From Hoeflea_A sp965204935 (lineage in GTDB: Bacteria; Pseudomonadota; Alphaproteobacteria; Rhizobiales; Rhizobiaceae), in NCBI RefSeq assembly GCF_965204935.1, contig NZ_CBDBFO010000002.1: 64,000 nucleotides of DNA. One strand, written 5' to 3'. A program made the translations under genes and the position numbers. Every line of letters starts with the position of its first letter. Position 1 is the stretch's first letter. The notes beneath the pieces are model-generated. The model ran no database searches and was not told where the DNA came from. It was given only the letters and a program-made list of their open reading frames with translations. Of this stretch, positions 45,918-55,071 are shown in pieces.

Positions 45918-47420
45918 TCAGGTCTGAATCGCGGACAGAATATAAAAAATGAACGCCGACAACATCGCGGCGGCCGGCACTGTCACAACCCAGGCAGCCA
46001 CAATTGTCATGAAGTGGGACCTTCGCACCAGCTTTCTTCTGCGAATTTCAGAATGATTGATTGCCTGGGACCGGACGCCGGCAAATGCATTGCGCTTGCT
46101 AACATACCGGCGGCGTCTTTTTGAATTGCCGGTGTACCACTCACGAAAAAACCCGACACCGAAAACCGCGCCGACTGCAATATGTGTCGAACTAACTGGC
46201 AGACCGAGCCATGAGGCTATGATCACCGTTATCGCTGCAGACAGCGCCACACAATATGCGCGCATCGGATTGAGCTTTGTAATCTGTTGGCCAACCATGC
46301 GGATGAGCTTGGGACCGAACAACAGCAGGCCGAAGGAAATGCCGAATGCACCGATAACCATCACCCACAACGGAATGGTCACTTTTGCGGCTATTTCTCC
46401 GACGCCGGCGGTATGCACAATAGCGGCGAGCGGCCCGACCGCATTGGCAACATCATTCGCCCCGTGCGCAAATGAAAGAAGAGCGGCCGAACAAACCAGG
46501 GGAATTGCAAACAGCTTGCGAAGTGACTGGTTTCTATTTTCAAGATGCGCTGACTGGCGCGCAATGACGGGGCGCAGTAACGCCCATGACGCTACCGCCA
46601 CAATCAAACCGATCAGCAGCGCGGACTGAATGTCTATTTTCACAATCTTTTTGATGCCCTTTAGCGCCAGGTATGTCGCAAAACATCCTGCCATGATTGC
46701 AATCAGAACAGGTACCCAGCGGCGGGCTGCGGCTATTTTGTCGTCTTGATAGATGATCAGTGTCTTTATGAGCGCCAGAAAAAGTGCGGCAATCAGGCCA
46801 CCGATAAGCGGTGATATCACCCAGCTTGCGGCTATGCTGGCCATGGTTGGCCAATTCACGACCGTAAAGCCTGCGGCAGCTATGCCCGCCCCCATCACAC
46901 CTCCAACAACGGAGTGGGTTGTCGACACCGGCGCACCGATCCACGTGGCAAGATTGACCCAGACCGCGGAAGAAATCAGTGCGGCCATCATGGCCCAGAC
47001 AAAGCTGGAACTTTCTGCGAAATTGTCAGGATCGATGATGCCTTTTGAGATTGTGCTGACGACATCACCCCCTGCGATGAGCGCACCCGCACTTTCGAAT
47101 ACGGCGGCAATCGCCAACGCCACGCCCATGGTCATCGCATTCGAACCAACGGCCGGCCCTACGTTATTGGCGACATCGTTGGCGCCGATATTAAGCGCCA
47201 TGTAGGCGCCAACGACAGCCGCGGCAATGATGATGAAGGAACCGGGACGGTCACTCACGAATAGACTTGCAAAAACAAGAGCAACAACAAGAAATACCAC
47301 CGCGAAGCCCAGCCCGAGCAGTTTTCGCGACATAAACTGCGTGGCCAATTCGACACGCGATATTTTGTCGAGATCCTTGTCGAGCGTCAGCTTTGAGTAG
47401 TTTCGTTGAGTTGGCTGCAA
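45918..47420 (-). CDS. pit: PiT-family inorganic phosphate transporter
   Basis: Low-affinity cation-phosphate symporter of the inner membrane. It is about 500 aa with roughly ten helices. The duplicated PiT signature is seen in ANDVANNVGPAVGSNAMT and GANDVANAVGPLAAI, with GAPVSTTHSVVGGVMGAG and GLPVSSTHIAVGAVFG as the second pair. The hydrophilic N-terminus TLDKDLDKI is typical of rhizobial members. The start is uncertain: TTG 47420 has GGAG upstream, and a TTG at 47468 would add 16 residues. Confidence 0.88.
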   Translation of the reverse strand: MQPTQRNYSKLTLDKDLDKISRVELATQFMSRKLLGLGFAVVFLVVALVFASLFVSDRPGSFIIIAAAVVGAYMALNIGANDVANNVGPAVGSNAMTMGVALAIAAVFESAGALIAGGDVVSTISKGIIDPDNFAESSSFVWAMMAALISSAVWVNLATWIGAPVSTTHSVVGGVMGAGIAAAGFTVVNWPTMASIAASWVISPLIGGLIAALFLALIKTLIIYQDDKIAAARRWVPVLIAIMAGCFATYLALKGIKKIVKIDIQSALLIGLIVAVASWALLRPVIARQSAHLENRNQSLRKLFAIPLVCSAALLSFAHGANDVANAVGPLAAIVHTAGVGEIAAKVTIPLWVMVIGAFGISFGLLLFGPKLIRMVGQQITKLNPMRAYCVALSAAITVIIASWLGLPVSSTHIAVGAVFGVGFFREWYTGNSKRRRRYVSKRNAFAGVRSQAINHSEIRRRKLVRRSHFMTIVAAWVVTVPAAAMLSAFIFYILSAIQT

Positions 47421-47549
47421 GCCCTCGTTTCTCCCCCGGCGTAAGCTACTGCCGGGTGTGCGACCCAATGAAAGTCGCGCACCGGCATATCTGCTTTATG
47501 CACTCAGGAAACGGTGGGCAAGCGCTTGCCGGAAATCCGGTGTTAAAAA

Positions 47550-48017
47550 CTATGGACAAAACTCTCTGATCATAGTTTGAAGCTGCGGTTCATCGACCTT
47601 TTCAGCCGCATCCTCAATTTTGAACCAATGGCGCTGGCGCTGATCTTTCTCTGGAAAATCATCTTCCAGCTCTTCAACTTCCAGAGGATAAACCTGGACA
47701 GTGCATCGAACAGGAAGCCCGCCGCGCATCCATTTGTGAAATTCGTACGTTCCCAACGGCGACGCGCCAATCCGCCCGATGACACCCGCCTCCTCAAATG
47801 CCTCCACTGCCGCTGTGCCAAAATCCGACGTGTTTTTTATTGCCCACCCCTTGGGCAGAATCCACCGGCCGCTCCCCCTTGATGTAATCAGTAGAACTTC
47901 AAAGCTGTGGCCACTTTTACGGTAACAAAGTGCTGCATACTGCAGCGGAGTGGGACGGCTGACCATGAGGCTAAAGTACTCAGCAGCGGTGTTCCATCGT
48001 TCAAGTATTGCTGACAT
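47550..48017 (-). CDS. NUDIX hydrolase
   Basis: Protein of 155 aa. The NUDIX box region reads GWAIKNTSDFGTAAVEAFEEAGVIG, a slightly altered form in which the AxEAFEEAG core that binds metal is kept. LPKG precedes it as in diphosphoinositol-polyphosphatase-like members (WILPKGWAI). The substrate cannot be told. It lies between eipB and the phosphate transporter on the same strand, with a separate short gap on each side. Confidence 0.85.
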   Translation of the reverse strand: MSAILERWNTAAEYFSLMVSRPTPLQYAALCYRKSGHSFEVLLITSRGSGRWILPKGWAIKNTSDFGTAAVEAFEEAGVIGRIGASPLGTYEFHKWMRGGLPVRCTVQVYPLEVEELEDDFPEKDQRQRHWFKIEDAAEKVDEPQLQTMIREFCP

Positions 48018-48196
48018 GCCTTCGTATCCCTACGCAGAACTTTTCGGCTTTCTTATTGCTATTGCTATGTTTCAGGACAGCTTCTGAGGCTTTGCGCTGT
48101 TGGCATTCTGCTGCAAAAGCCTTCATTTGTTTTGTTAATCTGTTCGCGACCGATTCGCGCACACCATTGTGTCTTAATATGGCGGGCAGCGGAAAT

Positions 48197-49012
48197 TCAA
48201 CAACCCTCGCCGTCAAAAGTCTCCAATGACGAAAGCGTGCCTTTGAGCGCAAATTCACCGTAATCCATAACAAGATCTCTGGTAATTCCGTTCTCATAGA
48301 GCTTGAAGGAAATTCTATATATCGGTGTTTCTTCTTCTTTTTTTGTCTCATCAAAATACGCAATCGTTACTGGCCAAGTCGGCATGTCGGCAAAGTCACC
48401 CGTCGCGGTGCGTTCTTTTTCGTCCACGGTTGAAACCCGTGGCGACCCGACGACACTGGTGGTCAGCATCACCTTGCTGCCCTCGTCCGAACCGTCGAAA
48501 AGATGGGACTGAAAAAATCGTTCGCCGCTTTTCGCACGCTCGATAAGTGAGATCATCTGTGCCGTGGGGAATTGGGCGGGATCCAGTTCCAGCTTGGCCC
48601 GCCTGGGCGTCGTCAGGTCCACAGATGTACCGTCCGCCTCTGCCTTTGCGCTTCCGCGGACTTCCAAGTCGAGTTTCTGGTTGACGTAGGATTTGGTAAT
48701 GAACCGGAACGTTCGTTCCTCAACGTTCTCGTAGGTGGTCGTCTGCTGATCGGTCAACCTAACCGCATTGCCGGTATCAACCTGGGTCACGAAGCGGAAC
48801 CCGACCGTATACCCCGAGCACGCGGAACCATTGAATTCATACACCATGCGTCCGAACATCGATTCTATCCCGGAACGTTCTGACGCATCCTCCAGCTCAA
48901 GGTCGTAGACTGCACGATGCGGAATGAGGGATTCCGCCACTCCGGCGTGGCTCTGACCGGTCAGCAACAGACCCATGTTGATGAGCGCAATTGTTCCGAA
49001 TAACTGTCGCAA
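48197..49012 (-). CDS. eipB: Cell envelope integrity protein EipB (DUF1849)
   Basis: Periplasmic protein of 271 aa known from Brucella work to support envelope integrity. A signal peptide (GTIALINMGLLLTGQSHAG) is followed by the hallmark LIPHRAVYDLELEDA and FGRMVYEFNGSACSGYTV. The conserved cysteine pair is Cys65 and the very last residue Cys271, likely a disulfide. The family is an alphaproteobacterial beta-spiral fold. Confidence 0.9.
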   Translation of the reverse strand: MRQLFGTIALINMGLLLTGQSHAGVAESLIPHRAVYDLELEDASERSGIESMFGRMVYEFNGSACSGYTVGFRFVTQVDTGNAVRLTDQQTTTYENVEERTFRFITKSYVNQKLDLEVRGSAKAEADGTSVDLTTPRRAKLELDPAQFPTAQMISLIERAKSGERFFQSHLFDGSDEGSKVMLTTSVVGSPRVSTVDEKERTATGDFADMPTWPVTIAYFDETKKEEETPIYRISFKLYENGITRDLVMDYGEFALKGTLSSLETFDGEGC

Positions 49013-49146
49013 TCGATGTTTCCTTCTTCTGGTATATGCACCATGTTACGGCGCATTGCGACAAAATGGTGGGACTGCGGATAGATTCAATACACCACGC
49101 CTTGCAACATCAATATTACTAGTCAAGACATTAACGGAGTTCAAAG

Positions 49147-49614
49147 ATGCCAGAGTCCATTGCCACCCGCCTTTCCGATCTTGGCTTGGTATTGCCGGAC
49201 GCCGCCGCGCCGGCCGCAAACTACGTTCCTTATTCGATCATCGGGAACACACTGTACATTTCGGGTCAACTTCCGCTGCGGGACGGATCGGTTGAGGCCA
49301 CGGGCCAACTTGCCTCGGAGGGGGACATCGAGAAGGGTCAGCTCGCAGCACGGCTTTGCGCGATCAACATACTCGCACAGGCCAAGGCGGCCCTGGGTGG
49401 AGACCTCGAACGCATCGTCAGTATTGCAAAAATCCAGGGTTTTGTTTCCTCAACCCCGGACTTTGACATGCAACACCTTGTCATCAACGGCGCGTCAGAC
49501 CTGCTCGTTGCGGCTTTGGGTGATCGCGGCAAACACGCAAGGGCCGCGGTCGGCATGGCGGCACTGCCATTGAACGCATCCGTGGAAATCGACGCCATCA
49601 TCGAGATAGATTAG
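49147..49614 (+). CDS. RidA-family protein
   Basis: Enamine/imine deaminase-like protein of 155 aa. The YjgF/RidA layout shows in NYVPYSIIGNTLYISGQLPLRDG, an internal helix LCAINILAQAKAALGGDLERI and HARAAVGMAALPLNASVEIDAI. It belongs to the longer, RidA-like subgroup often found near amino-acid or lipid genes, so the exact activity is open. It is 13 bp before the GDPD gene. Confidence 0.88.
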   Translation: MPESIATRLSDLGLVLPDAAAPAANYVPYSIIGNTLYISGQLPLRDGSVEATGQLASEGDIEKGQLAARLCAINILAQAKAALGGDLERIVSIAKIQGFVSSTPDFDMQHLVINGASDLLVAALGDRGKHARAAVGMAALPLNASVEIDAIIEID

Positions 49615-49627
49615 GGTTGTCAAGCCG

Positions 49628-50380
49628 ATGCCGCACCGATGGATCACCAACAGGCCGATCGCCCACCGCGGCTATCACGATATGAACAACCATATCTGGG
49701 AAAACACACTAGCCGCCTTCGCCCGCGCCCTTGAGGCGGACTTTCCAATCGAGTGCGACCTTCAACTGTCAGCAGACAATGTGGCGATTGTCTTCCACGA
49801 CTACGACACAAAAAGACTGTGCGGTGTGGATGGCGTGGTGCGGGAGATGACGGCACGGGAACTGACGGCATTGAACATCGGCGGAACGAAGGACCGAATC
49901 CCGACACTGCGCAACCTGCTGGACCAGGTCGGCGGAAAGGTCGGGCTGGTGCTGGAGATCAAGCCGCCGGCGCCTGACGATATCGAAGACTTCGTCACTG
50001 CCGTGCTTGCGGATCTTGAGGGCTACGATGGCAGCGTGGTTTTGATGTCTTTCGACACATCGCTCCTGCAGGCACTCGCTGATCGCGATACAGACTGGCC
50101 GATCGGGCTCGTGGCGGCTGAATTCAATGATGCGGACCGGAAGAAGAACACGGCCGCCCTGGACCTGCCGATCAGCTTCGTGTCCTTTTGCGTGGATCAT
50201 GTGCCGAGCGATTTCATAGGCCTGGCACGGGCAAAAGGTCTCACGGTCATTTCCTGGACAGTCAGAGATGAGGCAGCAGAAAAAATCGCCGCGGAACACA
50301 CGGACCAGATTACCTTTGAAGGCTTTGATCCCATGGCCTTGTCTGCTGGACCGGAGGCTTTAAATAAGGCGAATGGCTGA
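49628..50380 (+). CDS. Glycerophosphodiester phosphodiesterase
   Basis: Splits glycerophosphodiesters to glycerol-3-phosphate and an alcohol. It is 250 aa, a GDPD TIM barrel. Motifs are IAHRGYHDMNNHIWENT, the metal site ECDLQLSADNVAIVFHD with the second His, and VLEIKPP. There is no signal peptide, so it is probably cytoplasmic. It overlaps the next gene by eight bases, pointing to co-translation. Confidence 0.9.
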   Translation: MPHRWITNRPIAHRGYHDMNNHIWENTLAAFARALEADFPIECDLQLSADNVAIVFHDYDTKRLCGVDGVVREMTARELTALNIGGTKDRIPTLRNLLDQVGGKVGLVLEIKPPAPDDIEDFVTAVLADLEGYDGSVVLMSFDTSLLQALADRDTDWPIGLVAAEFNDADRKKNTAALDLPISFVSFCVDHVPSDFIGLARAKGLTVISWTVRDEAAEKIAAEHTDQITFEGFDPMALSAGPEALNKANG

Positions 50381-51587
50381 CCGGAACAAAATCGATCATC
50401 AGGCCCGCGACTGTCGTGATGTCGAGGAATTCCGTATCAGAATTGTCAACTCGTTCAACGATATAGATCAATCCGAATGGTGTCGCCTGCTTTGCACGCA
50501 GGCAGCAGGAGAAGCGCCTTATAACCCTTTCGTCAGCTACGAGTTTCTCTCGGCGCTCGAACTCTCGGGTTGCGCTACAGCACAAACCGGTTGGCTGGGA
50601 CAACACCTGCTTCTGGAATCATCGTCCGGTGAGTTGCTTGGTGCCCTTCCCTGCTACGTCAAAAGCCATAGCCAGGGCGAGTATGTTTTCGATCATGGAT
50701 GGGCGGATGCGTTTGAACGCGCCGGCGGCAGCTATTATCCGAAACTGCAGGCTTCGATCCCTTTTACGCCGGCGACTGGTCCGCGCCTGCTTTGTTCAAA
50801 CGAAGCGCAGGGCGTTGCCATCCGCTCGGCACTGGCTCAAGGGCTGAGGACCCTAACGGACCGTCTTTCGCTTTCTTCAGCTCATGCGACGTTTATTCCG
50901 GACAATGAAACCGACCACTTCACCAATGCCGGATATCTGATGCGCAAAGATCAGCAGTTTCACTTCCGCAATGACGGCTACCAGGATTATGCAGATTTTC
51001 TCGGCACGCTTGCGTCAAGAAAAAGAAAGGCGTTAAAGCGTGAGCGCCGGGTCGCACTGGAAAATGGTATCACCGTCGAATGGCTGACCGGCAGCGACCT
51101 GACGGAAGCGGTCTGGGACCGGTTTTTCGAGTTCTACATGGATACGGGTTCGCGAAAATGGGGACGGCCCTATCTCAATCGGGAGTTTTTTTCCCGCGTA
51201 TCGGAGAGCATGGCGGAGAGCATACTGCTCATCATGGCCCGGCGCGAAGGCCGCTATGTCGCCGGCGCAATCAATTTCATCGGTTCGGATACGCTTTACG
51301 GACGGCACTGGGGCTGTGTCGAGGACCATCCGTTCCTGCATTTCGAAATCTGCTACCACCAGGCCATCGACTTCGCCATTTCCCGCGGATTGAAAACCGT
51401 CGAGGCTGGCGCGCAGGGCGAGCACAAACTATCGCGTGGTTACATGCCTGTCATCACACACTCCGCTCACCACATTACCCATACCGGGTTGCGGAATGCC
51501 GTTGCTGATTATCTCGGACACGAGCGTGATGACGTGGAACGGATCGGACAGCTTCTCAGCCGGCACGGCCCGTTTCGCAAAGGATGA
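50373..51587 (+). CDS. COG3146 (DUF482) GNAT-like/FemAB-like acyltransferase
   Basis: Protein of 404 aa of the family usually labelled peptidogalycan biosynthesis protein. Visible blocks are PYNPFVSYEFLSALELSGC, GEYVFDHGWADAFERAGG, KRKALKRERR and the late GAINFIGSDTLYGRHWGC and GAQGEHKLSRGY. The fold resembles tandem GNAT domains, but the substrate is not established. It is co-directional and overlapping with the GDPD gene. Confidence 0.85.
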   Translation: MADRNKIDHQARDCRDVEEFRIRIVNSFNDIDQSEWCRLLCTQAAGEAPYNPFVSYEFLSALELSGCATAQTGWLGQHLLLESSSGELLGALPCYVKSHSQGEYVFDHGWADAFERAGGSYYPKLQASIPFTPATGPRLLCSNEAQGVAIRSALAQGLRTLTDRLSLSSAHATFIPDNETDHFTNAGYLMRKDQQFHFRNDGYQDYADFLGTLASRKRKALKRERRVALENGITVEWLTGSDLTEAVWDRFFEFYMDTGSRKWGRPYLNREFFSRVSESMAESILLIMARREGRYVAGAINFIGSDTLYGRHWGCVEDHPFLHFEICYHQAIDFAISRGLKTVEAGAQGEHKLSRGYMPVITHSAHHITHTGLRNAVADYLGHERDDVERIGQLLSRHGPFRKG

Positions 51588-51719
51588 TGCGCACGGTCAT
51601 CGTTGAGCGCCGCGCCCAGCGGCCTCAACCAATGCGCGCTGTTCCGGACCTGACCGTTGGAGGAATGCGCAGGTGACATTATAACGGGAGAAAGTAAGGG
51701 ACCTGAGGACCATCAAGAA

Positions 51720-52184
51720 ATGATTCATCGACGCACTTTTCTCGTTTGCGTTGGCAGTGCCGGCTTCGCGGCGCTGGCTGGCGGTCACGTCTCCGTTCCT
51801 GCACTGGCCGCAAGCGGCAACATCGTTACGGGACAGGCACTGCGCAGTGTCAACAACTTTCGCCGGACCAATGGAAAGGGGGCGCTCAAGAGCGACGCCG
51901 CGCTCGGACGGGCGGCACTGGAACATTCTTTGTCCATGGCCAGATCGGGAAAGCTCAACCATAACCGTTTTCGCGCGCGCCTGCGTAGCCACGGCATCAG
52001 GGGAGCAGCCGCCGAAAACGTCGCGCGCGGCCAGCTCTCAGCCGCATCAGCGGTAGCGTCCTGGGAAAAATCAAGCGGGCATCGGCGCAACATGCTTGGA
52101 AATTACAGCTGTGCCGGCGTTGCTGTTGCCCGAGACCCCGCCTCCGGAAACCGAAACTTCTGGACGATGATCCTGGCTCGCTGA
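51720..52184 (+). CDS. CAP-domain (SCP-like) secreted protein
   Basis: Protein of 154 aa. The N-terminus HRRTFLVCVGSAGFAALAGG resembles a Tat-type signal with twin arginine. The CAP domain follows: VNNFRRTNGKGALKSDAALG, HSLSMARSGKLNHN, GAAAENVARGQ and WEKSSGHRRNMLGNYSCAGVAVA. The CAP His and Glu positions are kept. The role of bacterial CAP proteins is poorly known. Start ATG 51720 was chosen over an upstream frame because the signal peptide begins there. Confidence 0.85.
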   Translation: MIHRRTFLVCVGSAGFAALAGGHVSVPALAASGNIVTGQALRSVNNFRRTNGKGALKSDAALGRAALEHSLSMARSGKLNHNRFRARLRSHGIRGAAAENVARGQLSAASAVASWEKSSGHRRNMLGNYSCAGVAVARDPASGNRNFWTMILAR

Positions 52185-52313
52185 CGTCAGCCCGAAACAG
52201 CTTCTTCAACAATTACCGAAAATTAATCGGGCCGTAAGGCGCACGACATGGACCCCCTGCCAGACTGATCATCAGGCAGCGCACTATCGCGTGATGAATT
52301 TCGGAGAGGGAAA

Positions 52314-53081
52314 ATGATGAAAAGGCTCGCAATGATTTTGGCCGGCGCAAGCGTGGTGGCAGTCGATGGCCCCGCGACCGCCGCAAGCAATCACGTGGAA
52401 ATCAGTGAACGTGGAAACCAGATCTGCATCCGCTCGAATTCCATTCCAAACCATGCAACCGGCACTTTCCCAAATCGGGGAAATCCGCACCGTATGCGGG
52501 CGCAGAATATCAATGTCTGCGTGACAGCTAATCCGAAAAAGACCAACCGGGCGCGCGGTACCGGTCCGGGCGCGATCGGAATCGCCCTCAATGGGGTTCT
52601 GATCCGCCCGGGAACGGCCGACTATTGGGATCCCCGGTCCCCGCGCGGCCACAGCCGAAATCCCAAGTCCGGCTGGAACCTGGAAGGTATGGGTTCAGCC
52701 CGCCAACTCGGCATTGATTCCGCCAACGCCCATGTCGACAATCGCGGCACCTATCACTATCACGGAAAGCCGGTCGGCGCGCTCAAGACAAAGGGCGGGA
52801 CGCAGGTTGGATACGCGGCGGACGGGTTTGAAATCCACTATGTCGGCTCCCGCGCAAAATCCGGATACCGCCTGAAGAAGGGAACCCGTCCTTCCGGACC
52901 GGATGGAAAGCATGACGGGACCTATGTCGAGGATTGGGTCTATGTCGGTGGTCCCGGTATGCTCGATCAATGCAACGGCGGAATGCTGAATGGAAAATAC
53001 GTCTATTTCGCCACCAACACATTTCCATTTTACCCGCGTTGCTTCTTCGGCCGGCCCAGCTCAAGCTTCAGGGGACTGTAA
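52314..53081 (+). CDS. YHYH-domain secreted protein
   Basis: Protein of 255 aa with a signal peptide (MILAGASVVAVDGPATAA). It carries the name-giving motif GTYHYHGKP, then AADGFEIHYVG, GTYVEDWVYVGGPGMLDQCNGG and a C-terminal FPFYPRCFFG. YHYH proteins are widespread secreted proteins with a possible metal site formed by the His residues; no activity is known. Last gene before the mobile-element region. Confidence 0.85.
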   Translation: MMKRLAMILAGASVVAVDGPATAASNHVEISERGNQICIRSNSIPNHATGTFPNRGNPHRMRAQNINVCVTANPKKTNRARGTGPGAIGIALNGVLIRPGTADYWDPRSPRGHSRNPKSGWNLEGMGSARQLGIDSANAHVDNRGTYHYHGKPVGALKTKGGTQVGYAADGFEIHYVGSRAKSGYRLKKGTRPSGPDGKHDGTYVEDWVYVGGPGMLDQCNGGMLNGKYVYFATNTFPFYPRCFFGRPSSSFRGL

Positions 53082-53303
53082 CGCGAGGATCGTGAAGACT
53101 CTCCCGAGGAACCTCGGATTTGTAATTCTGTACCGAAAGCCGGCGTGGGGGTGGTGTTTGTGGCGGAAAAAGCTTGCGCAGAAACATCAATTCTTGTTTT
53201 CAATGAAACGCGGTAGATGAGTCCCTTTGCCGGGCTGATTGAGTACCGCGTGAATAGGACCGCTTCGCCAACAGGCCCTTCGGTCGACTGGCCAAGTGAA
53301 TAA

Positions 53304-53720
53304 CTACCGGCTGGCGCCGGTAGCGTCAGGCAGGTGATTGTCGAGGTACTGAAGTACAAGTTCGTCTGTGATGGCCCCGGTGGTTGTCGAGAAGTAGCCC
53401 CGGCCCCAGAACCGGCGGCCCCAGTACCACTTGCGTATCTCCGGGAACTCGCGCTGGATTTTGTGAGACGAACGGCCTTTCATCTTGCGTACCAGATCGG
53501 AGATGGCGACTTTTGGGGGCACGGACACGAACATATGCACGTGATCTTTGGACAGAACGCCATGCAAGATGGAAACGCCGTTCTCCTTGCAGACCTGACG
53601 GCAGATGGTGCGTACCCGCAGGGCCAGATCGCCAGTCAGAACTTTGTAGCGATACTTCGTCGCCCAAACGATATGGTACCGGTGGTAATAGACGCAATGC
53701 GCGGAGCGATCATATTGCAT
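53304..53720 (-). CDS. tnpA: IS200/IS605-family transposase TnpA (Y1 HUH)
   Basis: Single-strand transposase of 138 aa. The HUH motif is HVHMFV in LSKDHVHMFVSVPP, and the catalytic Tyr is in LVLQYLDNH near the C-terminus. WATKYRYKVL and MKGRSSHKIQREFPEIRKW are family blocks. No tnpB accompanies it. The frame opens 16 codons earlier, but those come from the hairpin; ATG 53720 has GGAAGG upstream, buried in that hairpin. Confidence 0.93.
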   Translation of the reverse strand: MQYDRSAHCVYYHRYHIVWATKYRYKVLTGDLALRVRTICRQVCKENGVSILHGVLSKDHVHMFVSVPPKVAISDLVRKMKGRSSHKIQREFPEIRKWYWGRRFWGRGYFSTTTGAITDELVLQYLDNHLPDATGASR

Positions 53721-53788
53721 GACTCTGGCCTTCCAAAAATGAGCCTTTGCCCTCAACGGGCGGCTCATTTTTGGAAGGCCAGAGTCAT
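53719..53788. repeat. Perfect 27-bp-arm hairpin at the tnpA start codon
   Basis: Arms 53719-53745 and 53762-53788 are perfect reverse complements, with a 16-base loop that itself contains GCCC/GGGC. In the tnpA messenger the downstream arm covers the GGAAGG ribosome-binding site and the AT of the start codon. It could therefore hide the translation start, as a smaller hairpin does in IS200. Confidence 0.85.
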
Positions 53789-54084
53789 AGCACGATTCGT
53801 TTTCGCTGAAGCGGGGTCCGACTGGAAGTCGGAGGCTTCAAACCAAAGAGTGGAAAGTAAAATGTGTTCATTGCAGACCCAGCCTGACCGAACGCCCTTT
53901 ACACAAGCGCTCTGCTGGGTCTATCTGGCCAACATCCCTGCCGCGTATTGCATTGCCGTCTGCGGCCAATTTCCACTGGTGTAATACGACTCGTGTCGCG
54001 AATGCGAAGGTTCAGCCGCCCCTTTCCTAGATTGTTGGGGATCGAGGTATGGTGTTCGTGGTTTTTAAGAATTAGGAGGCGTTC

Positions 54085-54370
54085 TTGAAGCTCGGCCTTT
54101 TAAAATACCGTTCTTCACTAAATGTAGGTGACAATATTCAGACCTTGGCGGTCGCCCAACACGTGAAGCAAACGGACCACCATGTTGAACGTGATTTTTT
54201 GAACGAATATGATGGAGAAGAGTGTGTTGTCGTTTTGAACGGCTGGTTCTCCGATGAACCGGCCAACTGGCCACCTTCAGACAAGATACATCCCATTTTC
54301 TTCGGCTTTCATATGTCGCCGAAAGCAGCTTCTGCTTATCAGAAACATCGAGAATATTTTAAAAAATACG
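54085..54370 (+). pseudogene. Polysaccharide pyruvyl transferase family protein, 5' fragment
   Basis: The first 95 codons of a gene resembling polysaccharide pyruvyl transferases: LKYRSSLNVGDNIQTLAVAQ, VVLNGWFSDEPANWPP and HPIFFGFHMSPKA. These enzymes add pyruvate ketals to surface polysaccharides. The start is a TTG six bases after a perfect AGGAGG. Coding stops at the IS66 end at 54371, and the rest of the gene is not found beyond the element. The fragment is richer in A+T than its neighbours, suggesting transfer. Confidence 0.7.
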
Positions 54371-54386
54371 GTAACTGCTCACCCCG

Positions 54387-55071
54387 TCACGCGTCTTGAG
54401 CATAGTGTGATTTGACCATATTGGCGGCATTTCCGGCCAGCGCGATCTGGATCGCGACAAGTGGATTATATCCGAGGGCACCCATGGAACTCAGGTAGCT
54501 TGATATCCGGCACCAGGCGTGTGCATAGCGGTCTGTCCGGAAGCAGCCCGAGACTTTGATTTTGACCTTTGCCATCCTGATTTTTTGCTCGCCCGCGTTA
54601 TTGGTGAAGCTGACATCGGGTTCGCTCATGAAGCGAAGCACGGAGTCCTCGTGTTTCAACAGACGCTCATGCAGGTTGTGGGCATCCGACTTTGCGACCC
54701 GTCCGCGCTTACCTTCCGGTTTCGCAGGAACTTCGGGCATTTCCCCGGCACCTTGCGTCAGAATGGTCCGATACCTTTTGCGTATCTTGCGACATTCGGC
54801 CTCGCTCAACACCCCGGTCTCGCTCTTGTTGACCTTATGGCAGACCTCACGCAACACCTTCCTCATCAGGCGCGCCCAACGGTAATTGCTGGAGTCGACG
54901 ACAAAGGTCAGTTCCCGAAGCAGATGCGACCCGCATAGCTGATGCTTGCACTGGCTGTATGCAAGGTAGGATGCCCAGCAATCATGGATCAACACCCCGG
55001 TGTAGACCGGAATGATGCCGAATGCCTCTATCGCTTCCTTGCCGCGCCTGGGGTGCAGGAACTTGATAGTG
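54387..55071 (-). pseudogene. IS66 transposase, C-terminal part
   Basis: This carries the last part of the IS66 DDE domain: FLHPRRGKEAIEAFGIIPVY, the second Asp in GVLIHDCWASY, HQLCGSHLLRELTFV and the Glu-containing NNAGEQKIRMAKVKIKVSG. The upstream end is the junction with the IS1111-type element at 55072. Joined to the 5' part it gives one frame. An internal ATG at 54995 could start a 202-aa fragment, but it would lack the first catalytic Asp. Confidence 0.9.

Larger units (their letters stand above)
53301..53845 (-). mobile_element. IS200-type insertion sequence (approximate ends)
   Basis: Contains only a tnpA gene and hairpins at both sides, as IS200-group elements do. At the tnpA 3' side, CTACCGG / CCGGTAG (53304-53323) folds over the stop codon. 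At the far side, 53808-53839 forms an imperfect stem, GAAGC/GCTTC around CCGACT/AGTCGG. There are no inverted repeats or target duplication, which fits this single-strand transposition family. Exact cleavage sites could not be placed. Confidence 0.75.

Noticed and set aside
48001..48363. 120-codon minus-strand frame between nudix and eipB
   Set aside because: It overlaps the end of eipB in another frame and is Lys/Arg-rich without a domain.
53334..53984. 216-codon open frame on the plus strand across the IS200-type element
   Set aside because: It is the reverse of tnpA plus the hairpin. Only its last 41 codons (from an ATG at 53862) have a possible start of their own, and no family was recognised.
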